From Anagrus nilaparvatae (Eukaryota; Arthropoda; Insecta; Hymenoptera; Mymaridae): 64,000 nucleotides of DNA. Position numbers and translations under genes: made by a program. Each line of letters starts with the position of its first letter. The first letter of the stretch is position 1. This document shows, piece by piece, positions 46,401-57,800 of this stretch. The stretch covers positions 28,351,501 to 28,415,500 of the forward strand of contig JAKSXM010000272.1 in the NCBI GenBank assembly GCA_022575985.1. The letters run 5' to 3'. The notes beneath the pieces are model-generated. The model ran no database searches, was not told the origin of the DNA, and was given only the letters and a program-made list of their open reading frames with translations.

Positions 46401-46861
46401 GCTATTTCTAGTGACGTTGATTGTGAAAATCCAGGAACTGTAAGTAATTTATACTCAAATAATTTTATTCCCAATGATCAGATTTTTAAATATTTACTCA
46501 TTTTTTCAGATTATTAAAGTTGACACAGTTTTAAAAAGTACAAAAACATGGTGCGAAGAAAATGTTTATCCTAGTGAACCGATTTTCGTTGCTGATCCAG
46601 AAGGAAAGGTATACAATAATAAAATATTTTTTTTTAATGACTCAAAAGAAAATAAGAAATATTAAAAAAATAATTATCAATATCTAGGATGAAGATGAGG
46701 GTATAATACTAAGTGCACTAGTTTGGGGTAACGAAAGATCGAATGAAGTTGGTTTATTAATACTAAATGCAAAAAATTTTAAAGAAATTGCTAGAGTTAC
46801 ATTTAATACACCAAGTTCTGTGCCAAAATGCTTACATGGTTGGTTTATTTCCGAAAGATAA
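43497..46861 (+). CDS. Carotenoid oxygenase (NinaB/BCO-like)
   Basis: Ten exons: 43497-43619, 43681-43922, 43989-44135, 44198-44342, 44412-44562, 44629-44858, 44921-45103, 46080-46439, 46510-46608 and 46688-46861. All have GT-AG junctions in phase and give 617 aa, close to the fly enzyme. The family are cytosolic, non-haem iron enzymes that cleave carotenoids to retinal, and in insects also isomerise them, for visual chromophore. All four iron-binding histidines are in their usual motifs: HTSHPHV (H234), NPSYMHTFG (H302), FFLHVINQYE (H372) and CLHGWF (H610). RGMLLRNGPG, FSRFREQSDN and ETPRINYE are also typical. One deviation: HLFDSSALLHR, where a glycine usually follows the aspartate. It is intact and converges on the ClC gene. 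Whether it is the sole paralogue cannot be told here. Confidence 0.93.
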
Positions 46862-48801
46862 ATGTCTTTATTTTATTTAACATGAATAATTAAAACTCTG
46901 TGATAAAAAATTAGTATAAAAAAGCTGATGAGTAATTACTATTTTAGTAAATCAAAGATTAAATATTTGTAATTTATTTTAATATTTTTATTTAAAAATA
47001 AGATGTAACAAGTTTAACTTATTATTTTTTTGATAAATTCAAGTTTTTTTTCTTATAAATAATAGATTTATTATTTACAGTGTATATTTCTATATGGTAA
47101 ATTTAATTATTTAATTTTCTTGATGGAATGTAAGTAAAATTTATTTTAGATTTAAATAATATATTTATAAATAAAACAATTCATAAAAAGTTTTTTTTGC
47201 GTGTAAAATTTATAAAATTTATTTGGTCAGACTGATAAAGCTAATTTTAATAGAACAAAATTTTTATTTTTAATGGTCTTTGTTTCTGCAGTGAGTTTTA
47301 AAACGATTCACATTTAAATGATGGTTTAAAAAAGTATTTTAACTTTGTTGTACGTGTTTTGCCATTGTTCATGTTTTTTAAAGCTGAAATAAATAATAAT
47401 ACTAAGAAAAATTATAGGAAAGTATAAGAGCATCGATTTTTTTTTGGCAAAAAAATGTATTTATCATTGTTTTACGCTTTTTTACTACAAAATTTTGATA
47501 CGTAGATGCTTACTTCAATTTAAAAGTTGAAAAAATTCATTTAGTATTTATTTTTTTGAGTTGCGCTAACAATTTATATACCGCCCGTAACTTCTTTCGA
47601 ATCTAATGCCAAATAAAACCCATATTTTACTGTTATTTTAAAAGTTAGAATAAATTAGCATTGTTTTCAAGAGTTCAAGCCCTAAAAATGTCTTGAAGCT
47701 TTTATGCAAAAATTAATTTAAAATATACTTTTTGCCTAACTAAATTAACAAAAAAAAAAAATTTAGCCTTTTAAAATCAGCTTCAAAAGTCTTTTCATAC
47801 ATTAGCCTAGACTTAACATTAAAAATTTTCAAAAAAGTAACTCGAATTTTGCCATTAGAATTTTTTTTAAATAACATTTAGGCTAATAATAAAAAAATTA
47901 ATTTAAAACACATCTACAAAAATATGTACAAAATAATTTTTGGTAACGTTTAAAATAATAAAAATTTGAAGAAAAATTAATAATTTTTAATAAAATATAT
48001 ATCAATAACAATAACATATTAAGCTATATACATAAATTAAAGAATTTTTTTTTTTTTTTTTTTTTTTGAGTGTGTGCAAATTTTACCTCTAAAAAGTTTT
48101 TATCAAAATTAAGTACAATTATAATGATAAAAAACTAATTATGCACAGTTTTTCAGTAAAAAATTCTTGGTAAAATTTCATTAGATCAAATTGTAGAAAT
48201 AGAAATTATAAACTTAATTATTTACACTATAAGAAAACTAATGAAAATTCGTGTGTATGTGTGTATGTACAATAATATTCTTATCTTTATCACTCTAAAA
48301 TATTATATTTACAACTAAATTTAATAAGATTCTTTCATTCATGAGAAACCTTAAAAATTACTTAATTTTCTAAAAAAACAATAATAAATTTTTTTTTTTT
48401 AAATCTTTTTTTTAGATTTATTTTATTTTTATCAGATATTTTTTTTTTTTTTAATTACTACGTGATTTTTTTAAATCTATCTAAATAATAGGGAACTGAA
48501 ATGGAATCTCTTGTCAATGAAATTAAGCATGTTACGTTACTTTTTTAACAATAACGTAACTATCACAATTTTTTTTTTCTTTGTCTTTTTTTTTGTTTTG
48601 GCATTCAGTAAAGTATAGAATATCAATTTGTTACATTATTTTAAATTATCAGAAAAACATCATATTTTGAGTTTGACAAGAAAGCTTTATACGCAGGTGT
48701 ATTATGAATATCTCAAAAAAAATAGATACCCAATTTTTAAAATGTGGTAACAAATTGAGAATCTTGTGTACTTTTGGATGCCATTTTATGATAATAAATC
48801 A
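46862..48801. other. Convergent 3' flanks
   Basis: This stretch contains the 3' untranslated regions of both genes. Candidate poly(A) signals are AATAAA near 47170 (plus) and TTTATT near 48417 (minus, AATAAA). A T run of about 21 bases lies at about 48048-48068. I see no gene between. Confidence 0.45.
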
Positions 48802-51800
48802 TCAGATCTTATCAGTATTATTTGTTTCAATTGAAACTATCGAATCACCATTTGCATTAACGTTTTTGGGTTCCGATTCTTCATCACTTTTGTTGATACT
48901 TGATTCAGAAGCTGTAGGATACGCACTATCACCAAACTGGGTTGGTAAAATTCCAGCATTAGCATCCTCGATAGCTTTTCTTAACTGAAAAAATTCAAAA
49001 TGATTATTCGGTGTTGGGGAAATTAAGATTCTTAAAGCTTATACTTCTTTTAATCCTACGACTCCGACTAGCCTGCCTATCGCTGTTACATAAGCATGGT
49101 TTACTCCTACCATACTGAACAAACTGTGAACTTTAAGAAGCGAAGTTCTTTCAACCAGTTGAAACGGCGCAGGGTCAATATGGCATCGAGAGAAATCTAC
49201 TTCTAAAGCCATCTCAGTTTCTTCCCATTGTTTTTGATCTTCTGGTGACATGTCAATAACTCTTTCTCGAGGCTAAATTCAGATTTTTAAATTTAAAAAT
49301 AAGGTATCTTTCTTATTTATTTTATTGAGACATACCAATTGAACTTTTTTAGATGTTGTCGGACTAGGAACTAGCATAGGTTGATGTGCTGAATGTAAAT
49401 TATCAGTGCTATCTCTTTTTCCAATTTCTGGATCAGGTTCGACATCTTGCAAAGTAGTTGATTTTCGAAAAATAGCTTCAAATGCAAGTCTGATCCTAAA
49501 AATTTAAAGACCAATAAATATAATGAAATTTTTTATTTTGTTAAAAATTTTACCTGCTTTCTGCTCCAGTAACGGTCGTGTACGGAGTTACAGCTGGACT
49601 TACAAGAGGACTAAAGCCTTTGAGTGTGAATGAATTAGTTTTCTTAAGAATAGATTTTTTTGGTTGGGTACCAAATACTGGGGTATGATATGTATGCTAA
49701 AATTATATAATTTGGTTATTTTAATTATTTAACATAAATTTATTTGAGTATCTTACAAGATCTGAGGCAGTTCCATTAGACGAGCCTATTGCTGTTAAAT
49801 CAGTAGCACTTTGTCTTTTCATTTTTAAAATATCTGGTGCTGGAATAACTTCGAATCTTGACGGTCTTCTTGTTCTTTCTTGTTCTCTTAATTGCCTTTC
49901 TATTTCTTCTCTTGCTCTTTCTTCAGCCTCTTGATGCCATTTTTGGGCAACCTATTTTAGAAAGACCAAAAAAAAAAGTATTTTAATTTTTGAAAAAATT
50001 TTGAAATTAAAATGAAAATTTATTTTCATACCTGAAGTCTTCTTTCTCGGCCAATATGTTTTTCAATTAATTTTATTAATTCTAATCTTTGGATGGAACC
50101 TAATAAAATCATCGAATCTGGGTTATCAGCCAATGGAAATCCACGTAGTTTTCGATTCTCTTTTAAAATTTCTTTTAATTTTTGATATGTTATTCCATGC
50201 CATATATATTTAACATCTCGAACCATAAAGTCTTCTACGTAAATATTGTACATTCCTTTACAGAAATTAAATTAATAAATTAAAATTTATTACTCTTTAA
50301 ATATAAAATTTTAATAAAAATTGGGTAAGAAAAACATTACGATTTTCATAAACGATATATTTTTAGGTGGCCGAAACAAATAATTTTATAAACTGAAAAA
50401 TTGAATATTAGTCAAAACAGTTAACTATAAACTGGTTACTTTCTTTTTAGGAGAACAGAATATATAGTATTTCTTCTTTTTTGTTCTTATAAAAAAAATT
50501 TCTATTTAAAACTAGTTTACTAGGCATTAAAAATCAAATTTTGACCTTAGCATAGTTTTAAAGGTTTAATTTGTATTCAAAGACCCAAAGAATATATTTC
50601 TCTGACTTTAAATTTTATTGTATGAATAATCTATGCAACAAACCTGAACTTGATGGCAGTAAATCTGGTAAATATGGCAGCTTTTTTATAAGTATGATGC
50701 TATCATAAATACTTGGTTGTAATAAAGCAGCAATGGCATTACTAATTAACACAGCTATCATCATTGGCACAATGTGAGTGATTTGTCCAGTCATTTCAAA
50801 AATTATTACACTAACAGATATTGTATGTGTGACAGCTCCAGAAAAAGCTGCTGCGCCAACAGTTGCATACCCACCTAAAAGATAAATTTAAGTTATTAAT
50901 ATTTCAAAATTTTAATGAACATTGTTGTGTATTGCAAATAAAAAAACTCGCATATTAACTAGCTAATTAAATTAAGTATGCTATTTTTATTTCTTATTCG
51001 CGGATTGGCCAAATTTGAATCATATTATTGAATAAAAAAGAAAGTAGGTCTTTTTTAGGTCATTTTGAACTCTTACTTTTTATATGTCAAAAAAAAAAAA
51101 ATTTTAACCACCTTCCCTAAGAGAAATCCCCCCTCCTCCCATGTAATATGTTAAACTAGAAAGAAAATAAGTTCAGGAAATTTTCAGATATTTTTTTAAT
51201 TTTTAACAAAACTCCCTCTTCCTTTTCTAATAATTCCTCTTAACTTTTCCATTACCTAATTACCTCATAAACTTAAAAATTTTTCACATTAAAGAATTCT
51301 AAGATTAATATAATATTTTGAAAATTAAAATTATATACCGGGTACGATCGGTGTAATAACACCACCATAACGCACACCATTAGGAAATTGAAATGCCATT
51401 GTTTCACCAACTATCCTCCCAAGTGCCGCACCAATTTTAAAAACTGGTATGAAAATTCCAGAAGGTACTGGTACGGTTGAACTGATAATTGAAAAGATGA
51501 ACTAAAGAAAAACAAAAAAAAAAGACATTTTATTTGTTTTTATTTTATTTGAAAATTAATGAAAACAAAATAATGCTAATAAAACTATTTTTAAAAATTA
51601 ATTTACCGTGAAGGCGACAAAACTAAAAAGTCCAACAAAGACGTCAGTACTTTCAGTTGACCAATGTTTAACAACATTTCTTTCTTCCACAGTAAGGTCG
51701 CCTTTAGTCCAAGTAAAGTTCGTAAAAAGGCCATGGACTTGATCATGAGTATTTAAATCACCAGCCATATATTGGCCAAGACCCAAAGGAAAAGATACGG

Positions 51801-54800
51801 AAGACACCAATAAAGAAACAATGCCAGGGTACAAGAAACGACTAAAATTTATTATATAATATATTTTTAGATTTTAGAATATTTTATAGTTGTTTTTCTT
51901 ATGTAATTCATTGTATTACTTCAAAAGATTTGCATTTAATTCTTTTATTATTTTAGTTTTTTAAATTATTACTTATACACTTTTCTTTTGATATTATATT
52001 ATTTATGTGCATTTAAAATTTTTTGGCAAAATGATTTATGCATATGAGCGATTCTTTCTGAGCTGAGCCAATCCCTTACCAAGATGTTGAGTGTTTGCTA
52101 TTAAATTAACGAAAAAAGGATCTGGTTTATCATGTTAAGTGGACTTTTATTTATCATTTAGCTTAAGTGCCCATAATTGGTATTCAATGATAAAATTAAA
52201 TATTTTTAAATTCAGAAAAAATTTATGTTAAGAATAATCTATTTTTGAAAACTAAAAAAGCCCAGGTGGGTAATAATAAGATAATTCCTGTACAGGTACT
52301 AAAAACTAATAAACGCACAAAATTCCTTAAAAATTACTTCAGCCTGCAGTGGATCTAGAAACATTTCTATGTTTCTAAGGGATAGGGGAAAGGAGGCAAT
52401 CCAGGAGAAATTCATAAATTTCATATTCCCAGGGGTTGAGGAGTGATTGATTTTAACGACTCCTGCTGGATCCACCACTCCATTATTTAGTATTTTTCAA
52501 GTCATTTAATTTTTGGGCAAGAAGGAAAAAATGAATTTTAGAAGAATCGCCCATATACATCAAATATTGATATATTATCGTCATATTTTATTAAAAGTTA
52601 TGCACATTGTAAAAATTTTAAATAATTTTATATTTAATGCAATAAATTTTAATTAAAAAAATAAATTATTAAAATAAATAATTTTAAAAAAATGAAAACT
52701 TACTTATTTTGAAGAAATTTGTTCATACTTTTATTTTTACGCATAAATAATACATATTGTCTATGTAACCAAACATAAAACGAACCAGCTAAACCACTAA
52801 ATGCACCAATAAGTGCAAAAACAAATAATTCTTGTGGATCAAATGGAAAATCCATTGTAAAATTAGTAATAAACATTGCTGTTATTGTTTCTTCTCTTTG
52901 AAACCAAATAGCTAATAAACGAAACATTGTTGCACCACAAACAGCAGTAAAAAAACCTCTCCAATAATTTCTAACAGCAAAATAAACAGTTGTTACTTCG
53001 ATACTAAATAATACACCACCAATCGGTGCTGCAAAACATGATGCTACACCAACAGCACATGCAGCAGCTAACATTTCACAATTTCTACTTTCGTTCTCAT
53101 AAATGCCTTGAAAACTTGTTAATTTTGATAATAAAGTTGCTACGATACTTGCGATATGTACAAATGGACCTAAGCATATAATAATTTGTAAAATTTCTTT
53201 TGTTTTTATTTAAATTCGGATTGCTTTCGCAATCAGATTTTAAAAATAATCGGATAGATTTTCTATGCAAGTCATTTTTGAACATTTAATATTTGCTTAA
53301 ATATTCAGGTTATTAAAACTAGGACACAATATATCACTCATGTTTTTAAAATCATTTTCTTGAAATTTTTGAAATTTCTAATTTTTTAATAAAAAAAACA
53401 ATGCAAATATTTTTTAACCTTCTTTTCCAACTGGTAAACCAGACCCTAAAGTTGCAGTAAGGCCAATAACTTTAGCGACCAATGTCCGAAAAGTCAAGTA
53501 CTCCTTAAGTGCGACACCTCTCAGAATAGTTTTCATTTCTGGTATTCCTGAGCCAATACTTTGAGGTGCAACGATATGTACAAATCCAGCACTAAAGAGT
53601 ATTAAACAGACAGGAAGCGTAACCCATGCAAGATATTGAAGGACATGATGTGTTGTGAGGTCTTCATATAACCATATCCTGGCTGGTGGGAAGTAACACA
53701 ATTATTGAAGGTAATTAAATAGAACGAAATTTAAAAATATTTATTTTTTAAAACTGACCGTTATTACACATAGATATTCCTCGGTCCATGCCGTAACTTA
53801 TGAGGGCCATAATAATACCCAGTAAAGCAAGGAATACCCAATCCTCGCCCAATCTGGCACCTGTGTGTTTCCATGCAAATGCAAGTAAAGCCAGGATTTT
53901 TTTACACAATGGACCACGTCTGGATTTACGGAATTCTTTTTCTCTGGCCTTATCAAATTTACGTCGTGTTTTGTCATGTGTTTGTAAACGTCTTGCCTCT
54001 TCTTTTGCGTAATCACCGAGGTCTTTGGTGTAACGACCATACATCTATTGTTAAAAAAATTTATTAATTTTTAATTGAAAAATAATGAAATTTTATTTCA
54101 ATATATCTCAACTTTTTTTTTATTATGTGAAAGAAAAAGACCAGAATTTTAGGATTCATTTTTTCAAAATTTTAATTTAGCACATGCAATTTATTAAAAT
54201 ATTAAGTGAAGTATCAATTTTAAAAAATTATTTCTCGATAACACTTACAACAACGTATTCATCGTTGCAAACAAAATATGCCCTATCAAAAGAAAAATCC
54301 GTCATAAGAAAATTAACTTAATTTTATGTCACTTTATTCAAAATACACTTTTATTAAGTTACAAAGGATCTTAACACACTATTACGATGATACAAATAAA
54401 TAACTTTTGGTATTATCATTTTTTTTTATTTCACAAAAAAAAAAAAAAAATTAGAAAAAAATTTTTAAGTATTCAAAATCAGAAAATGAACTGAAAGCCG
54501 ACTCATAATCTTTTTTATATTTTGCTTAGAAAGATTTGTTAAAATTTGGCAAGACTTAAAAATATTTGTATTTTTAGCTTGCCTCGATGTCGATTAAAAT
54601 TTTTTTTTTGGTCCTATTGTTTATAAATCTTAAAATTAATTGTATTTTAATTCAATTATTATTTGTATTTCTGAAAATTATTATAAAAAAATAATGAAGG
54701 ACACTCTTATAATTGAATCTAGATTGTCTCTTTATTACGAAGAGATTACACATTTTTTATTGTAAATTTTTTTTTATTTAAAAAGTGTAATTGTTTTGAG

Positions 54801-57800
54801 ATGATACGATCAGGTTGACTGCCCTCCATGGTCTAGAAGACTGTTAAAAAAAAGTATAGAAATATTTTTACCAACTTTATTTTATTTGAAATGTTTATGA
54901 ATAATTTTTAGCTCTATAGAGAATTTAATACAATTTACACAAGGCATCTTATCAAGTCTCGGTTTTGGATGAATGGACAAGGTTCTTAATTGATAAATGT
55001 CAATATAAAAAGTTGTGTGACTAATGAATGAAGCACTTATTTTAAAAAATTTATCAGCATAAAATGGTATTTAAATGATTAAATAATAGTTATGAGCAAC
55101 AAAATCGGATTAAAATTTGAATAAAAAATTCATGACAATAATTTTGCAATTAAGAGTGTCTTACAAAGAGACTTGACTACATTTGGAACACCATAGTACA
55201 CCGTATGGTTATGGATAAGTTTATTATGATAAAATAAAACATACAATATATACTCCGATTACGCCAATGGGCCTTCTGGGACTAGAAACGCAGGGCTTAA
55301 TGTAAAGGTTTTCAATAATTTTCTCTATATAACGCTGCAACCTTACAAGTTAACTAAAAAACTTTCTGGTTTTCGTAAACTGAAATTTTTTATTCGCAAT
55401 TTTCTTAACATTATATTCAATAAACCGAATGCCCAATTTTGTCTCAAAATGATCAATTTTTAAATTTTCGGCCAAAATTACAACTTTTTGTAAAAACGGG
55501 TTATGTAGCTCTCAAATATTTTGTGTAAGGTGTAAGTTTCCGAAAATTTTTTACTCGTATCTTTTTTATCATTTTTTATTCGATATACCTAAAATAATTT
55601 AAATTTTGGGTCCCAATTCGTTTAAAAAAATTCAATTTTTATTACTCTTTTTATAGAGCCATTTTTGGAAAATTATAAGTCAAAAGGAAAGGTTAAAGAA
55701 TTTTCAAAAATTTTTAGCTTGTAAAAACTCAAACAAATTTTTTATCTTATAATTAATCAGTATCATTCAAAAATGTATTTTAAATATAAAAGAAATTAAG
55801 CAAAAATTTTTTTTCTTAAATAATTTTCTTATTTTCAATATATTAATTTATTTAATTTGATGCCCCGTTCCGCGGAACCGGCCGGTTTGATGTCCCATTC
55901 CGTGGAACCGGCCGGTTTACTGTCCGATTCCGCGGAACCGGCCGTTACCTCGTTTCGGGCGTAACATATATATAAAGTTTTTAAAACTGATAAAACTCGT
56001 TTTTTATAAAAAAAACAGCAATTTCGGAAATAATTTAAAAAATTGTTCGATTTGGGCCAAAAATGGATAATAGGTTTATTGAGTAAAACGGAAAAGAAAT
56101 TGCAGTTTACGAAGCTTGTTATAAATATTCTCACAAAGAAGACACCAAACAGTCAATAACTTAAGAAAAAAGGTGCTATTTTAGCCTAAAAACTCCTTTA
56201 TTTGTGGGGCTCTGTGAAACCAAGCCCGGAAGGTCTACTGGCATAAATGGAAAGTATTTATTTTTTTAACGTAATAATATAATCCATATTCATGGTGTTA
56301 AATATAGTGAACTTCTTTTGTTAGTATACGATTTTGTTAGTATACGATGGAGTCTTACTGCGATTTTAGTTAAAACTTTCTTCGTGCAAATACATAGAAG
56401 AAGCTATGAAAAAAGGACATATTTAAAATTCATGAGAATTTCCTGAACAGACAAAAATTTTTTCTGCAACAGTTTTTGATGCAAATAAATAAAGACCCAA
56501 TTTCATTTCATTTTTATTTTTAACAAGAGCTTTTGAGAGCAAAAATGGTTTTCCAGGATAAACGAAAGTTTGGAGTTAAATGGAATACTATTTTCTGGCA
56601 TGATATGATTTTTTGTCCCAAAACCTCGTTCTCTCCTTATTCAGTATTAACTATTTCAATGAAATTACTAATTTTTAATCGTCTCCTTCCTATTAATTAT
56701 TAAATAATAATTTTTAATAAGACATAAATAATGTATTTTTAAAAGATTTAATGATGCCAAATAAAAATTTTCCTATTTTATATATGTTTAATAAATAATT
56801 AAAGTCAACGGAGCTTGTACCGAGATTTTTATTAATTTAATGCAAAATTTTACTATTCTATTTTTGATAGCAATAAAAAATTTCTCACATACTTATAATA
56901 TTTTCACTAATAATTTAATTATGAAAATGAATAAGAAAAAATGTTTAGATTTTTAAAATTTACTTACAAATTTTCAATGACTTTAAATGATAATAAATTG
57001 ACACAACTAATCGTAAGTATCGATCATAACTAATTTTTCGTTATTGTTATTTTATTTTTTTTCTGAATTTTTTTTGGCATCAATGCAATTTATATCGATT
57101 TCTTAATAAAAAAATTATATTTATTGTATTACAATATTTAATAATAATCATGCAATAATAACAATAATAAATCATAATCTTAATAAAAAAAAAATTTGTT
57201 TTAAGTGTTTCCTTGAAAAAAAAAAATTAAATAAAAATTTTATTAAATAACAAAAAAAAAGTTCAAGTATTTTAATATGCAGAATTATATAATTTAATAT
57301 TATAAATAAATGACGTAGTGGTAAAGGCAGACAATTTTCACTTTTCTTTTTTTTTTAATTTGACGTAATTGACGTCAAGAATGACCACGTTCTACTGGGC
57401 AATCGTCCGGTAAAAATTAAAAATATTTATTATAAATTTTTTTAAATAATTAAACCTTCTTTTTGACAATCAAATATTAATTATTTTTTTTTTGTTTCTT
57501 CTTATTATATTAGACAAAAATAAAAAGACAAATTTATTCATGTAAATTCATCTTCGCTATTTTATTTTTAAAGTGCATACGTTTGTTAAATGTTTGAAAA
57601 ATTAAAGAGTTTGATACTTTTTTTTATTTTATTTGTTATGGGAGTTTGAAGGCTTCACTGGTTATTGCTCAAGCGACATTTCTTGGACAAATGAATTTTT
57701 CGATATTAAAAACTGTATGTTTTGGGCTAAAAACCTCACTTAGTGAGTTCTTTGTTCGATCTTTTTATTTCCGAAGACCGTTCTTATTTACGACTCCCAG

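Noticed and set aside
53798..54067. Several ORFs overlapping the MYGRYTK exon of ClC-a in other frames
   Set aside because: Shadows of the real exon, which has correct splice sites and strong family similarity.
55835..56134. Minus-strand ORF with a ten-residue AGSAE-type repeat as a protein
   Set aside because: The repeat follows from a 30-bp GC-rich DNA palindrome whose length is a multiple of three; it sits in an intron.
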